This document shows, in pieces, positions 58,401 to 61,680 of a DNA stretch of 64,000 nt (its first letter is position 1; each line of letters opens with the position of its first letter). The stretch is taken from assembly GCA_030248225.1 (NCBI GenBank), contig JASANE010007344.1:21772-85771 (forward strand), in the 5' to 3' direction. The notes under the pieces were generated by a model. It searched no databases, was not told the DNA's origin, and was given only the letters and a program-made list of their open reading frames with translations. A program made the translations under genes and the position numbers. The stretch is from Trileptium ribeirensis. Taxonomy: Eukaryota > Nematoda > Enoplea > Enoplida > Thoracostomopsidae.

Positions 58401-61003
58401 GTTCGAAAATTGTTACAAACACGTTTCAAAGCGAGCATCCTAACAACAGTTTTCACAACAATGCAGATCGAGGAATCGGGGGATTTGTGCCAAATCGAAT
58501 GGGCGACATAAGTTCATCCACGAAGGAAATGGGACACCAAAAGCGGCAGCAGTGGAGCGACGACGATGAAAAGGAAGAAGGCGAAGCTGACGACGAGGAT
58601 GACAACGTTGACGCAAAATGTCCCGGAACCATCAACGAAAATTCTGGCGATTTAGCTGTAGGTACAGCGACCGAAACACGCGTAGAGCATAATGGGAACC
58701 CGATACATGATGATCGTACAAGAAACGATGAGGTCACAGGGCACGACGTTGATGGCATTGGTAACAAACATCCTGAAAGTGAGCCGAAGGCAACAACTGA
58801 TACCAATGGCACTGATAATCGTTTTCCAACAAATTTGCCGTGGTTACGTGGTGCCCATAACCCGGTGAGAAACCGTGGCCCGCCGCCACCGCTAATGGGT
58901 TAGTCTTTTCATTTTAAAGTTTAGTCTTTTAGTGAGGTTTAAAATCGAATCGCGAAAATTTCAGGCATTATGTTGCTTCATTTGATAAGAGAGCATGTCT
59001 GGTTAGTGAAGGTTTGGCTGTCCTGTCAACTTAAATTAATGCTGCTGACTATTTTTGCTGAACTTTTTGTTTTAGTTTATTGTTTGTTTTGTTTGATCAC
59101 TTATCAGCGTCATAAACACCTTTAATAATATTAGAAAATAGAAAACAACCGTGTTCTCATAATAACTAATTTATTAGCTTTTCAGTATTTCTGCTGATGT
59201 TTGAAAGAACATGACTTTTTTGAAATGTAGGAGAGTAGCGCTGCAATACTGGCCACAATTGACCGCTGCTAGCAATTGAACTTCCTTGTGGAAAAATAAA
59301 ATTTTATTTTTACATTTTGTAAATTGTTTTTTGTGTGCTCGCTCGCTCGTCAGTCAATTTCAGCAATTATTGTAACTGGATGTTTGAAAGAAAAGAGTGC
59401 CAAATTTTTTTGCAAAACTAGGAAATAACTTTAATTTCAGACTATTTGCCTCCCGAAAATTAAGTTAAAGCTTGCCGATTTTTCCTCGTATATGTAAGTT
59501 TCACGATGAATCTTTTCAATAGAGCTCGAAATGTGGTAGCTAATTTTAATATTTAATTTATGAAATCAAAGTATCTGGTACAGGCAAAACGATTTCTCTG
59601 AAGCATCTATAAATTATTGACGATTACATAAAACCACGACCAAATCCTGCAGTTTGACTTACAATATTGCGAGGGATTTAGTTCCACAATAACTCTTGTT
59701 AAAACCTGAAAATATGAAAGTAAATTCCGCGAAAATGAATTTCTTATAGTTTGTTAAAAAGCTTTGTGTCTATTAATATTTCACCATATCAGTGTTAAGC
59801 TGCACAATAATTCCTAATTTCACATGTTGCATATGGCCATATTAATATTAGTTTACTGAAAAAGCTTACTGGTGCGCTGACTCAAATTATTATTTGATCC
59901 AGTTTGATATGTTCACTTAACACTTTGGACACCGGTGTTATGACTATTTCTTGCCTATTCTTTGCGCTTGAAAATAACCGGTTAACAGAAAAGTGGCAAT
60001 TTGTTTTGTATAATTTTCAGCACAAAATTTGAATATCAGAACATGGTTTAAAATTTCGCTTAATCACAATCTTAAATGGTTAGCGATTTACATACCAAAC
60101 AGGTACAGTACTCGCCGAAAATGATCGTCACATGTCGAAGCAAGTAACCCGTATGAGATTACGAAAGTATTAATAATAAACGTCTGTTCTATCGGGCAGC
60201 CGTCATTTTTGGCGAGTATGGTAAATATTTTGGCATTATTGCAACTTTAGAAAGTCCCCAATTCGTGTAACCTTTTTGCAAACGAGCTGGCGAGTAGCTG
60301 ATGCTCTATGCGGTTATTTTGGTTTTTGTGTCTTTTTTAAATTTGAATTATGTCTAATCATATCGGTACAAATGTGTTTCATAATAATTTAAAATTCGTA
60401 AGTTAACTGGTTATTTTGTTCCACTGACTAAATTTCGCACAGCGCTGGACGAAAGGCCACATTGTTCAATGGTACCCATCCGTAAACTGTGTACGAAATT
60501 TCTAAGCAAATTTTCTGTGTTAGAACTGGCGTCCCATCAGGGCTTGTGTTTCAACGACTCTGCTTGCCAGCGCCACGAAGCGAGAGGCCAGCATCTACAT
60601 CCTAATGTAATTTAAGGACGATCCAATTTCAATACTTTTGAGTTAGAGCTATTTTGTTAGCTGAATAAATAACATTTAAGAGAAAACCGTTCAAGATACA
60701 ATTAAATTGTCAAACATTTAAATTTTTACAGCGTCATCGTCACAGAGCCAGCCGCTGTTTCCGGCAAGAGATATCTGTAACCAGTACGGAGCGCCTCCTA
60801 TCTCGGCTGACAGTTTTCGGATGCCGTTGACAATTAATCGGCCTCCCTGGCCGCTATGGTCTAATGACGATGCTTCACCTAAAAGGACACCGCTCTACAG
60901 ACCGCCATCGTCGTTCCGTGGCAGGCCTCGTTTCGGCCAGGGTCGATCTGAGTTTTCGCCTTCTCGAATGGCATACTTGAGACCGCGTTATTTGCCTCCG
61001 TAA
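7469..61003 (+). CDS. SCAF4/SCAF8-like CTD-associated RNA-binding factor (14 exons, joined)
   Basis: Whole gene, reconstructed from exons 7469-7498, 12616-12744, 18482-18643, 36162-36566, 38832-39043, 39595-40165, 42452-42717, 46892-47193, 47898-47998, 50149-50256, 51049-51214, 53653-53865, 57888-58898 and 60732-61003. Every junction is GT-AG and the phases agree, giving 3948 nt (1315 codons plus stop). Seen: a CID (residues about 1-107, incomplete), an RS region (about 580-640), an RRM (about 696-775) and Pro-rich and Arg-rich tails. Known for the family: human SCAF4 and SCAF8 bind the Ser2/Ser5-phosphorylated CTD of RNA polymerase II in the nucleus and suppress early polyadenylation. Inferred: the same role here. 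The order CID-RS-RRM-Pro-rich is diagnostic of SCAF4/8 and separates it from CID proteins without an RRM. SCAF4 and SCAF8 are vertebrate paralogues, so no symbol is assigned. The end of the CID is not accounted for. Confidence 0.9.
7583..9215. repeat. Host repeat H, copy 1 (split by a hAT insertion)
   Basis: 7583-7878 plus 9035-9215 align with 10365-10626, 11221-11326 and 12434-12510. Shared strings include AATGTTTACAAATAAAT, GAAATGTGGGTTACGTCATA and GTGGCCATCTAAATACA. A third, more diverged partial copy lies at about 59510-59700 in intron 13. Confidence 0.8.
7879..9034. mobile_element. Non-autonomous hAT-type element, copy c (1156 bp)
   Basis: Same family as the element at 5008. It starts CAGGGAGTAACCGG and ends GGTTATTCCCTG, with a perfect 8-bp duplication GTGGCCAT at 7871-7878 and 9035-9042. 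The unoccupied target survives in the paralogous repeat at 11248-11255. Confidence 0.92.
10627..11220. mobile_element. hAT-type element, copy d, internally deleted (594 bp)
   Basis: It keeps only CAGGGAG of the 5' end, then jumps to the interior (GCGTTCTTGC.AATGAACTG) and runs to the 3' terminus TTATTCCCTG. The flanks CTAAATTT and CTGTATTA are decayed. The empty paralogue at 7844-7851 reads CTGAATGG, which is compatible with a mutated 8-bp duplication. Confidence 0.75.
11327..12433. mobile_element. hAT-type element, copy e (1107 bp)
   Basis: Starts CTGGGAGTAACCGG (second base changed) and ends TTATTCCTTG. Flanks TTATATAT (11319-11326) and ATATATAT (12434-12441) match at 7 of 8 bases. The unoccupied site is in copy 1 of repeat H near 9107-9114. 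Confidence 0.85.
12616..12744 (+). CDS. SCAF4/8-like exon 2: CID helices 1-3
   Basis: Acceptor AATTTTAG and donor CGG|GTAAGA, phase 0 at both ends, 43 codons. The peptide runs LASLYEIKPPVSRAKMMQIT and ends SVEKFIQR. It keeps the family signature KPPxSxAKMxQIT followed by AIKxYKHxVxSVEKFIQ, which forms the first helices of the CTD-interacting domain (residues 11-53). It is too short and has too few long in-frame codons to stand out as an ORF, so it was found by motif. Confidence 0.92.
12870..13325. repeat. Possible decayed TIR element
   Basis: The left edge has GGGCGCAGCTAGG; the right edge, read in reverse complement, has GGGTGCATCAGG. GGTCTGGACCCAAAA occurs near both ends. No target duplication is visible, so the limits are tentative. 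Confidence 0.3.
14500..15599 (+). mobile_element. Repeat family C, copy 1 (Helitron-like 3' end?)
   Basis: Units of about 357 bases (anchored by TTTTATCTTAACTTT near 14696 and a variant near 15055) each run through a GATAAATGCCGATG-type box, TTCTGGAGTTATAGGGTTTG, GAAACTCATTGCCGGT and TTCACGGAAGCA. The copy ends with GCGGTATTGTGTGATATCCA and a 10-bp inverted repeat CTATCGAGAT/ATCTCGATAG (15506-15515, 15581-15590), then TTACTAG|T. It shares this terminus exactly with the copy ending at 49909. CTAG followed by T fits the Helitron CTRR|T rule, but the hairpin loop is long and no Rep/helicase ORF is present. Confidence 0.5.
16200..17290. repeat. Tandem array, ~175-bp unit, six copies
   Basis: Six diverged units are anchored by a TRCTRTTSTATRYCCC..AAATTG block near 16218, 16390, 16567, 16738, 16917 and 17099 (spacing 171-182). 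Each continues with CTC.AAAATGCTTAAAAATCCAATATTTC, a GCACCCCCAATATGC box and TTCAGTGAATATAGGAAGTTAAT. Satellite-like; no coding frame is conserved between units. Confidence 0.85.
18482..18643 (+). CDS. SCAF4/8-like exon 3: central CID helices
   Basis: Acceptor TTATTTTTCAG and donor AGG|GTACGT, phase 0, 54 codons. The peptide starts CKPEYKIPGLYVIDAIVRQS and ends VKVSEPDR. The block PEYKxPGLYVIDxIVRQSRHQF is nearly invariant in SCAF4/8 and forms CTD-binding helices. The family continues from here into a conserved SKIxRVLxLWQKN helix, which I could not find directly downstream. Residues 54-107. Confidence 0.93.
19950..20760 (+). repeat. Interspersed repeat family D, copy 1
   Basis: Shares TTTAGTTAGGCGCRAAGC, a GGTCC-rich block and repeated ~125-base sub-units of the form GGAACCCYNAAAANACNAAAATGGCARTATCTC with copies at 27060-27720 and 37990-38680. 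Non-coding as far as I can see. Confidence 0.6.
20820..22400. other. Higher-GC unclassified block
   Basis: 20820-21860 is distinctly less AT-rich than its surroundings and has one 80-codon + ORF (20988-21230). It could be a decayed retroelement body, but I recognise no reliable motif. 21860-22080 turns AT-rich with ACATAC/TACAT runs. Confidence 0.3.
22615..22993. mobile_element. Small TIR element (MITE E), copy 1, 379 bp
   Basis: Starts CTGGGCTCTCCAAATTGGGG; its end in reverse complement reads CTGTGCTCCCCATTCGC. It is flanked by a 5-bp repeat ATATA (22610-22614, 22994-22998). The interior has GGTTCATGCCCC.TGGCAAAATTTTGGGCTCC and ACACGATTTTTAACCGTTTT, shared with 34686-35034. It interrupts an open frame that starts near 22406, creating a chimeric ORF. 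Confidence 0.75.
23547..23571. repeat. GGAAA microsatellite
   Basis: Perfect AAAGG repeats, about five units. Confidence 0.85.
24330..25110. repeat. Extremely AT-rich stretch with a ~180-bp diverged repeat
   Basis: GTCGCT(T)CCAGACATA.ACATATAA occurs near 24538 and 24723, each followed by TATTA.TTTATTA, which suggests a two-unit tandem repeat. Otherwise simple A/T sequence. Confidence 0.5.
26260..26490. repeat. Diverged ~110-bp tandem repeat
   Basis: Two units share GCAATTATAT, TAAGAATA.AT and CGCCTTTATGGC.AC.ACAA, followed by GGTAC-type runs. Flanking 26090-26700 is rich in GGTAC and AATGG motifs. Confidence 0.5.
27060..27720 (+). repeat. Interspersed repeat family D, copy 2
   Basis: Aligns with 19950-20760 and 37990-38680: AACGAGC.AAGCGAAGAATTCT, TGCATAACTCAACTT, TTTAGTTAGACGCAAAA and repeated GGAACCCCGAAAA sub-units. 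The 1543-bp TIR element at 27767 inserted at its 3' edge. Confidence 0.6.
27767..29309. mobile_element. 1543-bp TIR element with 8-bp TSD carrying a retrotransposon ORF
   Basis: Left end CAAGGGCATAACCGGGG, then GGGGGTCGCGACC. The right end in reverse complement reads TAAGGGCGTAGCGAGG, then GGGGGGTCGCGACC. It is flanked by a perfect 8-bp duplication ACTGTTAT (27759-27766 and 29310-29317). TIR form and duplication length fit a hAT-like DNA element. Almost the whole interior is the 3' part of a non-LTR retrotransposon ORF2 in + orientation. Either a 5'-truncated retrotransposon landed inside a MITE or the DNA element captured it. I cannot see an internal target duplication. Confidence 0.8.
27842..29122 (+). 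CDS. Non-LTR retrotransposon ORF2 C-terminus with degenerate RNase H (426 aa)
   Basis: Uninterrupted 426 codons. Residues 20-90 are the region after the reverse-transcriptase core (KLSRVQRLACLMATGG.PSTP motif, as in LOA/I-type elements). Residues 152-282 are an RNase HI domain. At 376-392 there is a C-x2-C-x7-H-x4-C zinc motif near the end. The RT domain itself is missing, so the ORF is 5'-truncated; the first ~20 residues belong to the host TIR element. In the RNase H the first catalytic Asp is Arg159 (YTRGS), Glu197 is kept (QTEVFAM), the third position is Tyr223 (FSYSMSAIQ) and the last Asp is Asn275 (GNDRANRLARKG). The nuclease should be inactive. It may be a recently dead copy or, less likely, a co-opted domain. 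Confidence 0.85.
   Translation: MIPVKNFVGNCPKNSIDYLVTYGCIVWWHRVRIAAERWKLSRVQRLACLMATGGMPSTPKFGMEIILGLEAVGLVIEEAAKTDYCRPRIVALWNTMDLNRGHLTLQTYVPDEVVSRPHDIIIGRVVDRPQWKVFHPQRSSWQEWFDRTVGRNSIVYYTRGSLIRDGDNIIGCGAGGIVGYRELFAPLGRLCNVFQTEVFAMIMCITQLLQMNIIDKQIWIFSYSMSAIQAIESYYVKSKIVDKCKRRIDDLARLGIVNAAWILGHGGIEGNDRANRLARKGFSTVCCGPEPVLTLPSCHTKRYRKDTTPHRMEARWAELSTCRATRSIFPKVSNKWSRNLVRMTKFTLRLCVQGITGHSSLHDHCRKMRLKADGKCKTCGIPETMEHYTYFCKAWKEIRLNIYGAEVTSCEELRAGNIYKLLRFLL
29310..29900. other. Non-coding stretch after the TIR element
   Basis: No gene or repeat recognised. AACCTAACCTAAC near 29701-29713 is a short telomere-like motif only. Confidence 0.35.
29904..30040. repeat. Tandem array of four small hairpins with covarying stems
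   Basis: Four units at 37-41-base spacing each contain a stem-loop: GAGCAG/CTGCTC (29905-29910, 29915-29920), GAGCAC/GTGCTC (29942-29947, 29953-29958), GGCAC/GTGCT (29981-29985, 29990-29994, one G-T pair) and GAGCAG/CTGCTC (30021-30026, 30032-30037). Loops are 4-5 bases and each stem is followed by YTCAA. The closing base pair changes on both sides between units, which keeps pairing. Function unknown. Confidence 0.65.
33050..33620. repeat. TAATTA-rich tandem array, ~135-165-bp unit
   Basis: Four diverged units each end in TTAACTAATTAG-type clusters (near 33100-33122, 33250-33262, 33400-33425 and 33573-33603). Units share TTTTAGAGCTT.AAAA, CATGATCAGCG-like and ACAACCCCCG. The clusters give many ATTA cores. 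Confidence 0.65.
33910..34002 (+). CDS. Candidate extra SCAF4/8-like exon (weak)
   Basis: An acceptor-like CATACAG precedes 31 open codons (IISKAIIRCIYDYKFLFEDS, then Ser-rich), followed by the strong donor CTTG|GTAAGT. Both ends are phase 0, as needed between exon 3 and the exon at 36162. The start SKxIIR faintly resembles the missing CID helix (SKIxRVLxLWQKN), but the Leu-Trp-Gln core is absent and the polypyrimidine tract is poor. It may be chance. Exon 3 also splices in phase straight to 36162 without it, so it is not counted in the joined length. Confidence 0.25.
34686..35034. mobile_element. Small TIR element (MITE E), copy 2, 349 bp
   Basis: Starts CTGGGCTCTCCAAATTGGGT; its end in reverse complement reads CTGGACTCTCCACTCGCTGAA. 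Flanked by a 5-bp direct repeat AGGTG (34681-34685, 35035-35039). The interior matches 22615-22993. Confidence 0.75.
36162..36566 (+). CDS. SCAF4/8-like exon 4: His-run and acidic low-complexity linker
   Basis: Acceptor AGCCATTTTAG and donor TCGAAG|GTAAAT, phase 0 at both ends, 135 codons. It begins LAHHHHHRRPPHQTG, runs through an acidic SLEEEPDQD stretch and a Ser/Pro/Gln-rich part, and ends ETEIFSK. The final FSK joins KILSQDYEYS of the next exon, reproducing the family motif FxKKLLDxFDFxED that follows the CID linker. There is no folded domain. The start was chosen because this acceptor alone keeps the frame open and in phase. Confidence 0.75.
37170..37640 (+). repeat. Interspersed repeat family B, copy 2
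   Basis: Aligns with 6800-7295 in the same orientation and, inverted, with 45830-46260 and 55080-55440: CTTGATAACCTAATAGACA, CCTTGAATGGTCCCACAAAG, GACTGCGAAAGACTGGTACC and CTTCAGTGGAAATTCCTTTC. Confidence 0.7.
37990..38680 (+). repeat. Interspersed repeat family D, copy 3
   Basis: Aligns with 19950-20760 and 27060-27720. It lies directly after a family B copy, so B and D may be parts of one larger element. Confidence 0.55.
38832..39043 (+). CDS. SCAF4/8-like exon 5: KILS-acidic segment
   Basis: Acceptor CTATATTTAG; the donor GCGAG|GTAGAT leaves phase 2. It encodes KILSQDYEYSDDDDDEDDSG, then a Ser/Glu/Pro-rich stretch ending KDEKLA. This matches the conserved KLLDxFDFGEDSxHSEE-type block of SCAF8, used as a landmark between the CID and the Gln-rich region. 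The short Asp run is lineage-specific low complexity. Confidence 0.85.
39044..39594 (+). other. Intron 5 of the SCAF4/8-like gene
   Basis: 551 bases of unremarkable intron sequence; no repeat or gene seen. Confidence 0.7.
39595..40165 (+). CDS. SCAF4/8-like exon 6: Gln-rich coiled stretch and Pro-rich segment
   Basis: Acceptor ATATTTCAG in phase 2 and donor TTTCG|GTAGGC in phase 0, 190 codons. Near the start it has LLQNRDILEQLQKMQYQNQQ followed by His/Gln repeats, corresponding to the IAEQLQQQNLEHLRQQ-type helix in SCAF8. The middle is Ser/His/Arg-rich and the end is rich in PPP motifs. It is predicted to be mostly disordered apart from the Gln-rich helix. If translation ran on past the donor it would stop after three codons. 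Confidence 0.85.
40166..42451 (+). other. Intron 6 of the SCAF4/8-like gene
   Basis: Two + ORFs of 101 and 123 codons (40708-41013, 41081-41452) without recognised domains. The start of the second resembles the end of an ORF at 44077-44331 (RLAL..Y.T.T.IAFI.F motif). Nothing else identified. Confidence 0.5.
42452..42717 (+). CDS. SCAF4/8-like exon 7: start of RS region
   Basis: Acceptor TAATTGGTTAG and donor GTCAAG|GTAGGC, phase 0 in and phase 2 out. It starts TPLSQPPLPKAPPVLTM and ends with the basic run SKRSKRTRSRSR. This is the beginning of the arginine/serine-rich region that gives SCAF proteins their SR-like character and is expected to be phosphorylated and to contact splicing or 3'-end factors. 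An internal alternative acceptor (TTTCACAG) exists but would break phase. Confidence 0.85.
42876..45503. mobile_element. hAT-like element, 2628 bp, no intact transposase
   Basis: Left terminus TAGTGATGGATAGGTATATG; the right terminus in reverse complement is TAGTGATGGGAAGGATATC, followed on both sides by sub-terminal ATATCC-rich sequence. Flanks TTATCTGT (42868-42875) and ATATCTGT (45504-45511) agree at 7 of 8 positions. The TAGTGATGG terminus and 8-bp duplication fit hAT. The interior has only short ORFs (84 and 101 codons on the + strand), so it is defective or non-autonomous. Confidence 0.75.
45800..46720 (-). repeat. Interspersed repeat family B, copy 3 (inverted)
   Basis: The reverse complement aligns with 6153-7295 and 37170-37640. 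It includes at least two ~170-bp sub-units (GTTTCCAAA..., TTGTTTGGTTATTCATTGCGT...). Short overlapping + ORFs here are not conserved between copies. Confidence 0.7.
46892..47193 (+). CDS. SCAF4/8-like exon 8: RS region and pre-RRM basic helix
   Basis: Acceptor TACTATTTTAG and donor GTTACAG|GTAAGT, phase 2 in and phase 1 out. It encodes RSRERGSEKHRHKHHRDGSR, more Ser/Arg, an acidic PEDGESEESKEQQEE stretch, then RERERDRRKQGIPPVKLGFV. The closing pattern (charged RE/RD helix, then KxGxPP) is the conserved lead-in to the RRM in SCAF4 and SCAF8. A 141-codon ORF on the opposite strand is only the complement of this biased sequence. Confidence 0.9.
47194..47897 (+). other. Intron 8 of the SCAF4/8-like gene
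   Basis: 704 bases, no repeat or gene recognised. Confidence 0.7.
47898..47998 (+). CDS. SCAF4/8-like exon 9: RRM N-terminal half (RNP2)
   Basis: Acceptor GCGGTTTTCAG and donor ATTGAC|GTACGT, phase 1 in and phase 0 out. The peptide after the junction is VCSRTLWFGRLYSYCDEDDI and continues KEAIADYGVPVSID. TLWFGRL is RNP2 of an RNA recognition motif (family form STTLWVGQ), followed by the first helix and the second strand. Residues 693-726. Confidence 0.93.
48040..49909 (+). mobile_element. Repeat family C, copy 2, with expanded internal tandem units
   Basis: Fills most of intron 9. Units start with TTTTATCTTAACTTT-type boxes near 48052, 48592, 48932 and 49392, plus a partial unit at 48340-48540. 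A nested ~40-bp repeat (CCCCAATTCGAAAATTTG.GGTATGGACCC) lies at 49066-49200. It ends GCGGTATTGTGTGATATCCACA...TTACTAG|TT, the same terminus as copy 1 at 15599. No transposase-like ORF. Confidence 0.6.
50149..50256 (+). CDS. SCAF4/8-like exon 10: RRM C-terminal half (RNP1)
   Basis: Acceptor TTTCTTCAG and donor ATTAAA|GTAAGT, phase 0, 36 codons: LIPPRGCAYIVMPDRKSAYR, then VLERSKDLKINGRTIK. RGCAYIVM is RNP1, nearly identical to the family IPPRGCAYV. With exon 9 it forms one RRM. Intron 9, between the two RRM halves, is largely filled by a 1.8-kb repeat. Confidence 0.94.
50257..51048 (+). other. Intron 10 of the SCAF4/8-like gene
   Basis: 792 bases of AT-rich intron; a 92-codon minus ORF (50444-50722) shows no recognised domain. 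Confidence 0.65.
51049..51214 (+). CDS. SCAF4/8-like exon 11: end of RRM and conserved IPWxxL block
   Basis: Acceptor ACGTTCTTCAG and donor CAAAA|GTACGG, phase 0 in and phase 1 out. The peptide is KAWAPGKGVKDEEYKDTWDK, then ERGVTLIPWDQLPDNLFALLDGGTMDQESLP. It matches the SCAF8 block after the RRM (WALNKGVK..YxxxWDxxxGVTYIPW..L...GGMIDQET), which is specific to SCAF4/8 and firmly identifies the gene. Confidence 0.94.
51215..53652 (+). other. Intron 11 of the SCAF4/8-like gene
   Basis: Contains a five-unit tandem array (51990-52870). The rest (51215-51990 and 52870-53652) shows nothing identifiable. Confidence 0.65.
51990..52870. repeat. Tandem array, ~170-bp unit, five copies
   Basis: Units are anchored by AATCATGCA-type boxes near 52077, 52248, 52411, 52587 and 52750. 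Each continues with GATACAGTACCAT.CCAAAAAG, a YATCGTTTTCAGC.TCTTCGAAA box and ATAAC.ACA.ATGCAGYAAA. Satellite-like, well diverged. Confidence 0.8.
53653..53865 (+). CDS. SCAF4/8-like exon 12: charged helix and Pro-rich tract
   Basis: Acceptor TTGCTTTTAG and donor CACCAG|GTAGGT, phase 1 in and out. It encodes RIKELEEQRTMSPEGEDNEC, then an acidic stretch and FPPPLPPPPNMPPPLPPFGF. Poly-Pro tracts in this position are typical of SCAF4/8 and could bind WW, SH3 or GYF domains. The opposite-strand ORF over this exon is a shadow. Confidence 0.88.
55040..55620 (-). repeat. Interspersed repeat family B, copy 4 (inverted)
   Basis: The reverse complement aligns with 37170-37640: GCTAGGGGGAAAATCGTGAAAATT, TTGCCAAATCTGGCCATACG, TCGAAAAACCGAGACACAGT and GTGTTTGTTAGGTTATCAAG. 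Confidence 0.7.
57100..57560 (-). repeat. Interspersed repeat family B, copy 5 (inverted sub-units)
   Basis: About three sub-units of the ~170-bp internal repeat: TTTCCAAAGTGTAGTGAG, TTTGTTTGGTTATTTATTG and GGCATCAAGAATGTTCTATAT, repeated with variation. Confidence 0.6.
57674..57822. mobile_element. Mariner-type palindromic MITE, copy 1 (149 bp)
   Basis: Ends CAGTACTCGCCAAAAATGA and TCATTTTTGGCGGGTACTG form inverted repeats. The preceding dinucleotide is TA; the following one is TT, a likely decayed TA. Internal GCGAGTGGCTCGCTCGAG-type sequence adds further pairing. TA target and CAGT terminus fit Tc1/mariner. It lies just 65 bases upstream of exon 13. Confidence 0.8.
57888..58898 (+). CDS. 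SCAF4/8-like exon 13: long disordered Met/Pro, Asp/Glu-rich exon
   Basis: Acceptor CTTTTTTGTAG and donor CTAATGG|GTTAGT, phase 1 in and out, 336 full codons. It begins GNFPMMMMAPPPPGMAHFPP, continuing the Pro-rich tract. It then has Ser/Thr/Asn-rich sequence, an acidic run DDDEKEEGEADDEDDN and ends PWLRGAHNPVRNRGPPPP. There is no recognised fold. The local composition is clearly more coding-like than the flanking introns. In length it corresponds to the long low-complexity C-terminal half of SCAF8. Confidence 0.88.
58899..60731 (+). other. Intron 13 of the SCAF4/8-like gene
   Basis: A diverged partial copy of host repeat H (59510-59700) and a mariner-type MITE (60106-60221). No gene. Confidence 0.65.
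60106..60221. mobile_element. Mariner-type MITE, copy 2 (116 bp)
   Basis: CAGTACTCGCCGAAAATGA at the left and TCATTTTTGGCGAGTATGG at the right, flanked by TA on both sides (60104-60105 and 60222-60223). Same family as 57674-57822 with a different centre. Confidence 0.8.
60732..61003 (+). CDS. SCAF4/8-like exon 14: Arg/Pro-rich C-terminus and stop
   Basis: Acceptor TTTTTACAG, phase 1 in. It encodes ASSSQSQPLFPARDICNQYG, then a WPLWSNDD stretch and an Arg/Gly/Pro tail ending RYLPP and TAA. The RG/RP-rich ending resembles the RGRF/RPRF-type tails of the family. The 3'UTR follows. Confidence 0.87.
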
Positions 61004-61496
61004 GATCAGTTCGGAATATAATTTCGGATATTTTATGTGTAGTTTACTTTTCGACAAGACAATAAGGCTTTATGCAAAATGTTCGTTGCTATTGTAGCTA
61101 ACTGTTGTACCGCGAGCGGAAATTGCACTAATGGAAGCTGCTCCAAATTAATCCTGATGCGGCGCTTCATTCCAATAATAATATTTATTGTTTATCGCGA
61201 AGTTTGCTCAGTAGCTATCATTATACTATGTTCCTGTTGACCGAGAATCGAATGTGTGCAAGCGAAAGTTTCGCCGTACCATTGGTATGTTTTTGGTGTT
61301 GGCTGTAAACTGGGCGTAAATGCGCGGTATAGCACCTACACTTTCATCATTATCGATTTCAGTAATATAACGAATATATTTTTAGTGCAGTATTTTTTTG
61401 CTTTATTTGGTAGTGCACAATGAGAAGAAAATGCGTCAGTATTAAGTGGTATTATGGTCTCGGTTGATATAGTTCTTCAATATTTTGCCTGCAATA

Positions 61497-61633
61497 GTGT
61501 ACTCGCTTGTATGAACTGCCGTAGACTGTCTCACACGAGATTTGTTATAGTGCTACAGATAATAAGGAAACCATATTTCTAAAAAGTAAATATCGCGTTC
61601 AAGTACTAAGAACAGCCATTTTTGACGAGTAAT
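61497..61633. mobile_element. Mariner-type MITE, copy 3 (decayed)
   Basis: Left GTGTACTCGCTTGTATGA preceded by TA; right GCCATTTTTGACGAGTAAT followed by ATATA. Same termini as the copies at 57674 and 60106 with several changes, within the 3'UTR or just beyond. Confidence 0.6.
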
Positions 61634-61674
61634 ATATATATAATGTATATGATAAGTGGATACTTCAAAATTAG

Positions 61675-61680
61675 AATAAA
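61675..61680 (+). promoter_or_regulatory. Possible poly(A) signal AATAAA
   Basis: The first canonical hexamer I see downstream of the stop codon lies about 670 bases after it. A variant, AATAAG, occurs earlier near 61060. A mariner-type MITE lies between them, so either could be used. Confidence 0.3.

Noticed and set aside
58453..58812. 119-codon minus-strand ORF
   Set aside because: Complement of the acidic Asp/Glu/Ser-rich part of exon 13.
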